64,000 nt of DNA, from the NCBI RefSeq assembly GCF_910592395.1, contig NC_088311.1, forward strand, positions 5,334,501 through 5,398,500. Reading direction: 5' to 3'. Positions within the stretch are counted from its first letter, which is position 1. Each line of letters starts with the position of its first letter. The notes under the pieces are model-generated. The model saw only the letters and a program-made list of their open reading frames with translations. It was not told the origin of the DNA and did not search any database. Below are positions 1 through 11,078 of the stretch, piece by piece. The translations under genes were made by a program, and so were the position numbers. Origin of the DNA: Lineus longissimus (taxonomy: Eukaryota > Nemertea > Pilidiophora > Heteronemertea > Lineidae).

Positions 1-1600
1 ACCTGTGTCGGTGTGTGTGTTATGTGTGAATTAACAATCTCCCGATCTTCGGTCCGTACAATGTCGAAAATTACATACACTGATACAGTAGGCCTACACC
101 CGTTGAATTTCTCACATATAGTCCCTCCAGGCCTACTACAATCCATGAGTTTGATCGTCCACACACTGATCCAGTGTAGCCTTTATTAATAGGCCTAGGC
201 CCTAGGCCTAGTCATAGTGCGCTGCTTGTAACGTGGATGTAAAGCCTCCTTGTTAATGTTATGTTTCGATAGATAAAAGACAGTTTAAGGATGTCGTGCA
301 TGTGTGATATAGTTTTCACAACAGCAACAATGTTTTTGTGTCAAACAGATGCGTAAAGATATAGATTTTAATGATGAATGGCGCAGTCACGAGCGTCCAG
401 TGTTGCCGTGATCAGGTGACAGCACGACTGATCACAGTGCCAATTCGCCTCGGGTCTCGTTAGGGAGTCTTCCCTGAATGTACGCGTATGTGCTAAAAGT
501 CTGACTGGATTCGCTATAAATAGGACACCTCTGAGGCTCCGTTGTCATGAGTTACCAAAATTGATGAAAAGGGGCCGAGTTTCACTGTTGTTTCGAACGG
601 CGCTCTGTTCACCAACATTGCGTATTTCATAATCATATAGATATTTGTTGGAAATTATTCCTAGCTAAGTCATGTTTAAGTTGAAATTAATTGTTTCTGA
701 GCTCATGAAAATGTTGTCATTCCATCTTAAGGGTTCTTTCCTGAATTTACGCAATGATGACGTGCCCTCTTAATACTTTGGTCTGAGTGCTTGGTACTAC
801 GACTAGTCTATAATAGCATTCTCTACGGTATGAACTCTAAGGGTGTATTCAACTTCTCGTTCTCAAATCTGTATGTGATGAAATTCCACGTCCATGAAAC
901 TACAGGACTTTTATGGGTTTTTTATTCTAAATTCACCAGAATTCGAAAAGTTGGTATCCACCAAGTTCACCATTATGACTTTTTTCTACCAGTCTTCATT
1001 GCAAGATCTGTTTTAGGAAAAACTAGCAAATCTACTATATGATTAATACCCCATACGATTTCTATTAGACCCAATCCACAATAATCAAAAAGGTTATTTA
1101 TTCATGGCTTATGGCCAATCTCATTACCAATCTGGCTTCACGGCCTATTAGTGTATTACATCTGACACCTTTGTTTGGTTATCTAAGGCAACAACAGACT
1201 CAGTCAACCTTGAAGGAAAGTTTGCGCGTGTGTTACATAAAACCACTACCTGTCACATTTTATACCTTCCAATGCTTGGTTCAAGCATGCAGTGCAAGCA
1301 GAATATTCTTTCTGGCAGGGTGTGCACACTTTGACTCATTTCAACATTATGAAATAGCCAAATTACATGTGTTCAGCATCAATGTTCCAAAAGGTGGGTG
1401 TCACCTACTAAATCTTGACATTATATCGTTTTACAGGCAAAAGGGATTTTGGAAGAGAGCCCAACTTTCCTTTGATTATTTTTTTGTGGAAAATATGTAT
1501 TTTTAGGAGTCATTGCATGAGAGAATCAGGCAAAATCTGGTACTTTCATTGGATCTGGCTGAAAGTTGCTTTTTTCATGACTTCTTGTAGAATTGATGAT
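1..1600. other. Noncoding stretch, nothing assignable
   Basis: No domain, no strong splice-consistent exon and no clear repeat family were recognised. The open frames here (for example 1111-1506) have no family resemblance and start at non-ATG codons. It may be an intron or 5' flank of the weak exon set that begins at 1632. Confidence 0.3.
515..522 (+). promoter_or_regulatory. TATA-box-like motif without an assigned gene
   Basis: TATAAATA sits in a mixed-composition stretch. I found no convincing first coding exon downstream: the nearest ATG (about 547) reads only a few codons before a stop. It could serve an untranslated first exon or be chance. Confidence 0.2.
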
Positions 1601-1631
1601 ATTATGTATCTGTTTCAATTTCTCATTCCAG

Positions 1632-2111
1632 ATGTTAAAAACCCTCTCCGCGATTGCAACTGAAGAATCTTGTATGATTTGCAAGGGTATGTATATCAGC
1701 ACGACGATGGATCGGCATGATATGCCATGACCTAGCTCACATTTATTTCCATAATAAGGTCAACCTCTGCCAAAGGAAAGCAAATCATGTGAAAAATTGA
1801 GATTCAACCATAATTTTTCGGCATTTAGTATAATGACTGCTGAGTACTAATACAAATACAAGCAGAAATGCTGTAATTTTATTACACATTTGTGCCAATT
1901 TATTATTTCAGATGACACAACCTTGTCCGCAATTGCATTCGAAGATTCTTGTTTGATTTCCAAGAAGAAGGGTAGGTATAGTATCTGGTTATGACTCGTC
2001 TGCCTTGTCAATAGAGGTGCCACTGTCAAATCTGTGTTATTGTTGGTAAAATAAACTTGTAACTTGACTCCCACAGATCCTCAAGGCAGTGAAAATATTC
2101 CAGACTTATAA
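1632..2111 (+). CDS. Candidate three-exon small ORF with duplicated exons
   Basis: Three exons join in frame through phase-1 introns: 1632-1686, 1912-1971 and 2077-2111, each with AG before and GT after. The joined frame starts at the ATG at 1632, stops with TAA at 2109-2111 and encodes 49 aa. The first two exons are visibly related: both contain TLSAIA followed by E-(D/E)-S-C and a Lys-rich end, and both begin AT and end G at the splice sites. An AATAAA follows near 2319. I do not recognise the product. Exon 1 is one base out of phase with its sibling, so it works only as a start exon here; it could also be a decayed internal copy. Possible extension to 3300-3398 is described separately. Confidence is low because all exons are short. 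Confidence 0.3.
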
Positions 2112-2440
2112 TTGGCGAGTTATATGGAAAAAGGATGAAACAATTTATTTTGGCATGAAGAATAGAAATTACGAAACACATTCTAACTGTTATCGCCATT
2201 GCAACTTTATTATGTGCACTCTCCTAACTAATCAAAGATATTAAAACTTTCAACATATCCATAATTTGAATTTCAAAATGAAAGATTTTTATACCAAGAA
2301 ATGTTTATAAAATGCCGTAATAAATTCAGTACAAATTTTTCCATATCATGTTTTGGTCATGTAATTAAAAATGAATTGACAGTGATACTTCTCTCTCCAA
2401 ATCAGGCGGGTTATTCAAAAGTTGTAACCATAGTAAGATG

Positions 2441-2443
<3 letters not shown>

Positions 2444-2477
<34 letters not shown>
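2444..2477. repeat. (TG)n microsatellite
   Basis: An uninterrupted TG/GT dinucleotide run of about 34 bases. It is followed at about 2600-2660 by a short tandem duplication of tatcgtagttatctagc-type sequence. Confidence 0.9.
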
Positions 2478-2479
<2 letters not shown>

Positions 2480-3299
2480 AGACGGGATAGGAAAAGGGTG
2501 CGGGAGGTCATGTGGGGCGGGGGGGAGAGACTATGGTTGACTGTTGTGAGAGTTGGAAGTGTGTCTGATGACCGACTTGCTCATTTTGTAGCTATTGTTG
2601 TTATTCTAGTTGTTAGAGTAGTTATCGTAGTTATCTAGCTATCGTAGTTATCTAGCTATTATAGTTGTTATTCTTTTGTTTCCTGCTTATCATCTATTTG
2701 AACCTATTCAGCTTTCAGTTGTCCAGGCCAGGCCAGGTGACCAATGACGATGATAGATTGGGTTCGATTCAAGCTATACGCTTGGTGTATTTGGTTATCG
2801 TGACTGGCGACTTGAGTCTATCTCATCTCATGTCCAAAGCGCGGTGGCTGGGTCCCAGGCATGCTTGCCACTTTGTTCTGCGGTCCTCATCTAAGTTTCG
2901 ACGGTGATGACATGGACTTAGGTTCAAAGTACGTGTTCCCTTTGAGTCATTGTGGTTGATTGATGGGGGGAATAGACAGTTGCGTGTCGCTAGTCATTCA
3001 ATTGGTCCCCTTGTTTTAGAGTGTTGGCGGGATAAGTCTTACGACTGTTAACAATAGTAAGCAATAGCTGGCCAGCGATCCCCTACCTGATCTCGAGGGG
3101 GATGGAATGACTGGGGTTAAGACCTGTTGTTAACCTGCGGAATTTCGTCGGATGAAATGTCAGGCGTGTCCGTGTGGGACTTGTGCTGAACCTGTTTAGT
3201 ACAAATGACGAAGACATTGGGCTCTTTGGATAACAACAGTGTTCTTCACCTCCTTGTGCCTCACAAAGCTAATAATATACACCCCCTGAAATCGACAAG

Positions 3300-3398
3300 A
3301 CGGCGATGAAGAAGGAGAGCCGGCCTCCAACTCGTCAGCCGAGAAGACACTGGATGGACCCCAAGAAGATGTTGCTCCCAATGTTGGAGCCATACAGG
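3300..3398 (+). CDS. Candidate acidic internal exon
   Basis: A 99-base stretch after an AG at 3298-3299 and ending at CAGG|GTAAGC is open in one frame. It encodes a 32-residue acidic, Ser/Pro-rich segment beginning GDEEGEPASN. It starts in phase 1 and ends in phase 1, exactly compatible with the exon ending at 1971. The acceptor has a poor pyrimidine tract. It could be an alternative continuation of the 1632 exon set, joining to 4868-4956. Product unknown. Confidence 0.25.
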
Positions 3399-4867
3399 GT
3401 AAGCATCACTTAGTCGTCAGTTATGTCTGGATTAAAAGAAGATGTCAAAATAACTCTGAAAAAAGTGTCGTACAATTTCAACTTTATACGTATTGGGGTG
3501 CTACACTCAATTCTGTTCAATCTGTTTTGAAACCTCTTCAACCAATTTGGTTCAAGAATGCAATTGAATGTGCTTTGTTGAATTCGCATTGACTGATTCT
3601 CATTAAAACTTGTAGTGTGCGCGTTAATACATATCAAAACAGTCCGTTGACAGGGGTCATGCACACAAGCTTGTGTTCTGTCTTGATTATCTACTAATTA
3701 CAACAAAGGGCAGGGACACTCATCCGCGAAAGGCACGTTACTACAATACGTGGCAAGAGTTGCACTTTTCGAATCGAATTGTATGCGCATTAGGCCAAGT
3801 GTGGTGCAGCCGTTTCGAAACTGGTGTAGCCAATTCGTATTCCGGAGAGTGCTCTCTGGAAAACAGTTTTAAATCGGATTCAGTGTGAACGCAGCATGCA
3901 GTAGAAACACACAGAAATTAGATAAACCCCTCAACAAAATATATGATTCTTTTTAGGCAGCCCGAGCCAACATTGTACAAGGGCCACAAGGACAAGGGAC
4001 ACAGGGACAAGGGACACAAAAGACGATGTTGCAGTCTACAGGGTGAAATTTTGATCTGAATCTTGACGACCAAATAATTAGGAGTCGATCAGAGAAAAAT
4101 AATAAAAAAAGAAGTAGAACTTAAAGGGTGTCATTAAAAATTAATGTCAACTTATACATAGGAATCATCCCAAATAGACTGAAGCCAAAAGAAATTATTT
4201 CTTTTCTGTGAACCCTCTACCCCCTTATTAATATTATGACTAAAAACTGAAGACTCTGTCTTCATGTCTTCAACAAATGAAATTGGCCAGGATTCATGAA
4301 GATTACGCCTGCCAAAGAGTTTGCCGATCAACATTTTATTCCCAAGAAAACGCTGTCAACTGACAACCATCTCGCCCATATGAAAAGAAGAAAATCTTTT
4401 GGTTTCAATCTATTCATTTTGAGATAGGTCCTTGAATGTATTTTTCCTGTTATCTAGCCCTCTGCAGATTGAGATGATGGCTGTCGAGAAGATCCAACCA
4501 CTCAACCACAGTCTACAATTCGTGCTATGGTAGATGTGACTCTCAACGATTTTGGATGACAAAGGAATCCAATGCATATATGGTAAATATAAACAGATGA
4601 CAAGACGGTAAATGGGTGAACACGCCATGGGCTGAGTTCGTTTCATCAAGTCGCAAAATGGTTGATTTTATCTTCAAACTGCACGAGCAACCTCAGTTTG
4701 GAATTGTATTACTAATCAAGTGTCAAGTACTCTAGCGTTGTGGTCGTCAGTATTCTAAGCCTTTTAGAAAATTAACTGGTAAATTTGATAAAACTGAATG
4801 AAAGGCCCTACGGCACATGCATCAATCATGGTAGAATAATGGAGTAACCTTAAATTTTGTTTTCCAG

Positions 4868-4956
4868 TCGCTCACAGATACGGGCAGACGACGGAGATTC
4901 GAGTGGATTCAGTGGATCGAATGGTTGCGCTGAGGGATATCCATGTGCAGGAGTGA
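4868..4956 (+). CDS. Candidate terminal exon
   Basis: Good acceptor (ttttccag) at 4860-4867. Read in phase 1, matching the 3300-3398 exon, it gives 28 residues containing RYGQTTEIRVDSVDRMVALR and then TGA at 4954-4956. A second frame is open for about 53 codons to TAA near 5014, so the frame is not settled. An intervening possible exon begins at 3957 after tttttag and is open in all three frames for about 70 bases. No recognised family. Confidence 0.22.
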
Positions 4957-6814
4957 TGAACCACAGTTCAGCAAACGATGCCTTGACAGACCAATTCAAG
5001 GAGAACCTTCGCTAAGATGAAGAAGGGAACGTGTTTACTGTGTGGATGGGAAGGACACTTAAATGTCCGTCATTCTAATAGACTATTATGACAATATTCT
5101 AATTGACTAGAATGACAATCTTAACTCGAAAGGGACTCTCTGGACTTACAGAAAACTACGGACATAGAGCCCTGACATGATACCCTGCAGCCACCATGAG
5201 GACAGCCTATCTCATACCTACGGAAGGATGCCATCACACGGTAATATAAACAAATCAATTTCAGTTTTTCAAATGCCCTTAGGTATAGCCATTGGCCTGA
5301 TTTAGAGATCGTGAGCTCTCTGTTGAGGAACAATTTTCAAATGTTATTTTTGCGACACCAATTACAGTGCAATTTTCATCAAACTCGCGGTGATGATAGT
5401 TTGGACCAATCTCAATTAGTAAAACAATAAAATGTTGCGAAAAGAACTGGACGATAAAGAATGTTCTTGGTTGTAAACAGGATAATTTAGTTATGTACAT
5501 GAAAAGTCAAAGGCTTTAATCACGTTGAAGGGGGACTATAAGCAGGAGGGGGGGAGGGGTTAAATTGGCCATCTTCAGGTGACTAATATGCAAAGTAAGA
5601 GCACTGGGTCAGGTTATATTCAGCACTAAATGTATCCCTCATACAGCGTGAATAGTTTCGACATACTCTGAGAGGTGAGAGACCCCTATTGGTGACTTTG
5701 TGTTAAACTTATCTTGCCTACCTTGCGGCTGCCTTTTGATTCCTTTTTGGAAAGCTGCCCAGGCACAACAAAGCCTCGTTTTGAGTTCAGCGGTTATGGT
5801 TAGGCCGCTTGGGTTGGTGCAATGTCGGTATTGATTGACTAACCAAAACCACAAGGGTGGAGCTAAACCTCGGCTCAAAATAATGACTTGGAAAATGCTC
5901 CTTAACCAAACCGCCCTTTTGACAAAACTTCCCAAATTCTAGTCCTTTACCTCCCTCTGAAACTGCTGATTAAGGATAGAATTAGTCATTGTAATGAAAT
6001 CAGGCATGTCGGGGAGGAACACAGATTTGTGTCTCTTGCTCATCCAAAGCAGCGCTCAGCGTGAGAGTCCTAAATGAAGGTTTAATAGAGAAGATGTTTT
6101 CGAAAAGTTCTTCGTCTGAAACCTATAGCACTTTTCTTAACCAGCATGAATTGTCTACTACCACAAGATTATACGGTCAGCACAATGGCCCGGCCCCTTG
6201 ACATTGAATTATCAACTTGAGCGTGAATGAACAACCTTAATTTTATGTTGTCTTTTTCTTTTCAGCATGATGAGCCGTCCCACAGAAGGGAGAAGGATGT
6301 TGTTGACCCAGCACATCCCAACCATGCTCCCATCGCCGTCAAGTAACAGTACGACGGTTAGATTGTATTTTGTCACCGTAGGCTTTATCGTTTTATCAAA
6401 ATATCTGATTGAAAGGTGATTTAATGAAAATTCAAATTTTTCTGATGGTGAGAAGGCAAATATTTACTCTGCTTATGACAAGCATAGATTGTTTTAATCT
6501 ATGTTTGGTTATGATCATGACTTGTGCCATGGTTCAAAATCTTACACTTTTCAAAGAAGGGATTGAAATTATCATTATGGCTTGTTTATGGCTAACAAGG
6601 GAGCCAATGATAAGTCGCTCAAGAACCCAAACAAAATAATTTTCAAGCTAAGTTTTGTTCTTAAGATAAGAAGGAATAACAATTTGGGGGATGGGTTGTT
6701 TGTGGCTACCAGAGAAGCCAACAGCTGCCAGATGAGGACCCTGAAATTCTTTTCAGGCAAAAGTTATTTGTATGCTTAAAAATCACCGAATTCATCAGAT
6801 ATTTACTGGTATAT

Positions 6815-6893
6815 CCATCACTTTTGACATGGGGTCCATGTGTTCTTGTTTCGCTGACCCCACGAAACAAGAACACATGTGTCTGATGGAACT
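6815..6893. repeat. Long hairpin with perfect 17-bp stem
   Basis: Arms 6837-6853 and 6863-6879 are perfect reverse complements (CATGTGTTCTTGTTTCG). A nested GGGGTC/GACCCC pair overlaps the stem, and outer tccatca/tgatgga arms extend the structure to about 79 bases. It could be a tiny foldback element or a hairpin transcript; the sequence does not decide. Confidence 0.6.
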
Positions 6894-8621
6894 GTAGGCC
6901 TTTCATACTGTTTCTCAATCTCATCAGTACCACAGAATCAACTGACATGGCCTGGGCTCTGATGCCCATGACCTTACATCACACTGGCTGGTTCAGTTGC
7001 TCAATACATGTACTATCATGCTCGAGACAAATGACCAACAGTGAATTGTTGAATTTGAATTTCCTCCTTGAAGAAATACCAAAACATCTTTCCTTGAACT
7101 AAAACAGTCAGATTTAAAACTCTCACTGTTTTATTCGAAATTTAAAGACTGATCCTTCCCTAGTGGTCACACTGTGAGCCGTTGTCAAAGCATGTCATTC
7201 GACAATGGTGGCATGCATGCATGTTTTGTTATGGCTTACCAGGGACCCCAAATTGTTGATGATGATGTTGTCCATGGGTACATCACCTTGGGCAATGAGT
7301 GATCACAATGGTTCCTTGATGACAATTTTTTACATGATACTGAATTGATTGAGAAAAGTGTAGCTTAAAAACGTCAACTTTTAGACGTTTTAAAACTTTT
7401 GTCCTGTATGAATGTATTTGTAAATCTTGCATGTAAATATTTTGTAAAATGTCTAATGAGATCTAGACTCCATGACTTGGCAAAAAGTATGGCAAAGCCA
7501 ACTTTTAATCTTTGCCCTGTCGAGGTCACCTCTTTTGTCATGCAAACGACATGTCATAACTGCTCCCTTTGTTATGCTAAGTGGCAGCCAGCTCTGTCCA
7601 GTGGCCATGACAAATGTGGTTCCTTTGTTATTCAAATCATCAGCAGTGACCAAATCTATTGTAAGCTCACATGGCTCACCTGAAGGCATGAACAATAGGT
7701 TTTAATACAATAGCTATTCATGTATTATAAACATGATGAATGCATGGAGAGGTTTTAGTGCTAACTCAAACCATTGTGGTGGAGTACATGTAGTTGAGTC
7801 TATTGTTTTTGATCTCAATTTAGCATTGTGTTGCAAGGACACTTATCAGTGTTTCTTTGTGACATCTTGTAAAGAAGTTGACCACGTCTTAAAGGGATAG
7901 AAAAACTATCATATCTCCCGGTCCTCTTCTTGTATTGGGCTTTCGGAGTGGTGCAGCCAAAAAATAATGTACTACGATCATTGTATGAACTATAATATAC
8001 AATGTATTAAGTCATTTCAAACATAAGCACCTGTCACCTGTGTGATGGAGATGGCGACTCCCTCCGACTGCGTAGGTTTTCTTCCGGTATGCGGGTTTCC
8101 TCCTACACTACATTCCAAATCGTCATCTGTTTTCTTTGTAATGTACAGCAATAAAAATTTTTTGAAAGAGAAACATTTTTTTTCTTATTGAATCGCCTGT
8201 TGACACACCATCACTTATCGAAACTTTTCATCGGAGCCGCTGTTGTGCTTACCAGAAATTGACCTTAAAAATTGGTCAAATAAAAAATCCCCCCCCCCCG
8301 AGGTCATCTTACCAAGTGGATTATGCATAAGGTTGCAACGACCAGAACCACTGTCTTGGACTACAAGCGCATACTGACCTTTGCACCCAAGGGGAAGAGT
8401 CCATTGATCATAATATTTGTTTGCATGGTAGTTCACTACCACTCGAGCTGTTTTCATGCTGGGTAAAAAACCAGTGGCATTCATTATAAGATAAGCCCCG
8501 AACCACAATCTTAGTCATGCTAAAAAAAGTCCCTTTGTTTTGATACAGATTATCGTGTTCCCCGAAATCTCATTCTGAGGAAATCGGGGGTTAATGTTCG
8601 CTTCTCAGCTTCAAACCCCCC

Positions 8622-8806
8622 AGGGACAATGTCACAATCTGTTCAACACCAGCATGGGCTGTCCACAGGTGGCAACATTGTCCTTGCAGCATCGCTTGAA
8701 CAGTTTGGGTCCACAAAGGACTACTCATTTTGTAGAGGGGTCGAGATTTCATGCATCCACATCAATTTTACCCTGGAGCATCATCAGACGTTGTGACATT
8801 GTCCCT
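8622..8806. repeat. Inverted-repeat element (MITE-like)
   Basis: A 16-bp perfect inverted repeat, AGGGACAATGTCACAA, bounds about 185 bp. A second internal pair (CTGTTCAA/TTGAACAG) is nested inside. No target duplication was identified. Confidence 0.4.
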
Positions 8807-9620
8807 CCCTGCGGCATCTACCACAAGTCTTTGTGCAAATGCTCACATCATAAAAAAGGATCACAGAACTACCCCGGCCGAGTGATTATGATCGATCTCC
8901 AGTCAAAGACCAACAACAGGATGCATCAGGACTCCACCCTACCGTTCTTTCTGCCCATGAGATGTAATTCTTTCAACTGCAAGTGATTCCACTTGAAAGT
9001 AACGGATGGAGTAACGAATGAAGTAACTACGGTTCCTATCAGATTTACAGTACTGCCACGTGCGTCAGAGTTTCCCGCCAGAAGAATGAGACGGTCACAT
9101 GACAGACACGACAGAGGGAATTCCTCAGTCCGTCAACGCTCACCACTTCCCACAGAACATTGCAGAATGATCCGCCAATAAGCGGCTCGTGTTTTGTTAA
9201 AAAATATAAGATTCGAGTTGAAATACTCTGTAAAGATCCCATATACGGTGATCTTTTCAAACATGCATCGAATCTGGTAATTATATACAATAACTTATTA
9301 TTCACGTAGTTTCTATTATCATAATACACACTTGGTATGACTACATTTGGTCATTCAATCAATGGCATCCGACAATCGGACATGGGCTAATCAGCCCCCT
9401 AATGCACACATTTGTCATTTCCCCCAACCTGATCTTTTTTCTGAAATCTAATTGTTCGCCACACATCACAGGAACGTAACACATAAGTGAACACAGGTTG
9501 GACAATGCTTCAAAAGATTATCGTGAATGTACTTTTCATTAGGTCATCCAACATGTCCATCGGCGGCATCCCATAGATTGACATCATCGATGTCGTCTTC
9601 ATTCCAGCCAAGGAATTACT

Positions 9621-10790
9621 GTCGTTTCGCTACATTGCCAGTTCGCTACAAGTCGTTTCGCTACATGTGGCGGTCGTTTCGCTACATGGTAGCTAGGTCG
9701 TTTCGCTACATGGGTGGAGTCGTTTCGCTACATGATGGGTATGGTCGTTTCGCTACATGGAGGACGTTTCGCTACATGGGTGGAGACGAGCGAGCCAACG
9801 CGAAGGCCTTGCAAAGGCGCTAGGCCTTTGGTGCAGCATTAATATACGGCCCTTTTCAGGGCCCTCAAAAATGTAAAAGAGACAAATGTGCATGGCCTAC
9901 AGATATTTCTAAGCAAGTAATAAAAATAAAGAAATAAATCGACAAACTCAGCTTTTGCAATAAATTCACGCAAAGCACGGTATATATTGAGAGTTAATTT
10001 AAGTATAAATTTCATCATCTATCTGTATATATAGATATACGGTCAAATGATGGAACAATTAATTTGAGGCAGCTCAATGCATATATATCGGGTGTCCCAA
10101 AAAGAAATTTCCCAAAGTTCGACGGGTATAGCTGTTGGTGGACTGATCTCTTTCAAAATTCTCACAGTTCAATACTTCAAGATATTGTAAATATGATGGC
10201 ATGGGAACCAGTCCTCCCGACCATTGTAGTATACACAGTGTATGAGGATTTTAACAAAAAATGGGGCCGGGCGTTTTTCGTAGGGGCGGGCGGGGACGAT
10301 TGTCAGTATAATCTAATTGAATCTACACACCGTCTGGTGCTGCCACCTATTCATGTATTATGTAACGTCTATATGCCTAATGCGCATGCTCAATAAAGCA
10401 GACGCTTCTGGTTGAATCCTGCTCCGAGTTCAATTAATTAACAACGATCACCAACTCTTTTTTTTATGTGGCCTAACCCAGGCCAGGACGACAAGAACCC
10501 CTTGCGCGCCATCAACCGTATAAGTTTTTTTACCGGCAAACTGTGCTATAATAAATTTGTAGTCACCACCGGGAATTATAGTAGGGTAAAATAGAGTAAA
10601 AATAATGACTACATCCATGTAGCGAAACGACTCCACCCATGTAGCGAAACGTCCTCCATGTAGCGAAACGACCATACCCATCATGTAGCGAAACGACTCC
10701 ACCCATGTAGCGAAACGACCTACCATGTTGCGAAACGACCGCCACATGTAGCGAAACGACTTGTAGCGAACTGGCAATGTAGCGAAACAG
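9621..10790. mobile_element. Foldback element with arrayed inverted arms
   Basis: The left arm (about 9621-9785) carries seven copies of a motif close to GTCGTTTCGCTACATG with spacers of 4 to 12 bases. The right arm (about 10613-10790) is its reverse complement in the same order, including the outermost variant ending ...TACATTGCCAGTTCGCTAC. The arms match almost base for base over about 165 bp; the right arm has one extra inner copy and one T/A change. The interior of about 830 bp has no recognisable transposase. Long inverted arms made of short direct repeats are the hallmark of foldback (FB) elements. No adjoining target duplication was identified; a CCAGCC lies about 10 bases outside each arm. 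It ends about 280 bp upstream of the DPH2 start exon. Confidence 0.65.
9848..9863 (+). promoter_or_regulatory. Histone-type 3' stem-loop
   Basis: GGCCCTTTTCAGGGCC forms a 6-bp stem with a TTTC loop and matches the replication-dependent histone mRNA 3' stem-loop consensus (GGYYCU-UUUC-AGRRCC type). The usual downstream purine-rich element is not obvious. No histone coding sequence lies upstream, although ...GACGAGCGAGCC about 50 bases earlier faintly resembles the end of an H3 gene. Confidence 0.35.
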
Positions 10791-11078
10791 CCTGATACCA
10801 GCCTACGTAGCCAAATGACTTGCCCGAGGTCACACTGAGTGTAGATGAGTCATACAAACTTAGACAAGACTGATTTCCAAGAGCCATATAGGCTACTCAA
10901 GATCAATGAGATAGACAAGTGACTTAGTGCCCAAGGGATCATCATCATGTGGCTCATGATTTTCAACCGACACTACAAATACTTCGATCTTTTTCTTCAG
11001 GAACTGATATGATTCTATTGTTGCAAATATCATACCAGGCTTTTCAAAAAGATATTCACTTTGATATTTTCAGACAAC

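Larger units (their letters stand above)
5020..9600. other. Intergenic DNA with isolated inverted repeats
   Basis: No recognised gene. A possible exon starts at 6268 after ttttcag and is open in two frames, but nothing supports it further. Two inverted repeats (6815-6893 and 8622-8806) are listed separately. The 130-codon open frame at 8594-8986 has no family resemblance and overlaps one of them. Confidence 0.4.

Noticed and set aside
2438-2638. Open frame over the TG repeat
   Set aside because: Alternating Cys/Val from the dinucleotide run, not a protein.
2755-2775. GGTTCGATTC resembling a tRNA B box
   Set aside because: No A box at the right distance and no cloverleaf can be drawn.
8594-8986. 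130-codon plus-strand open frame
   Set aside because: No family resemblance, odd composition, and it overlaps an inverted-repeat element.
10064-10396. 110-codon open frame inside the foldback element
   Set aside because: No transposase motif or other domain, and a non-ATG start; likely chance.
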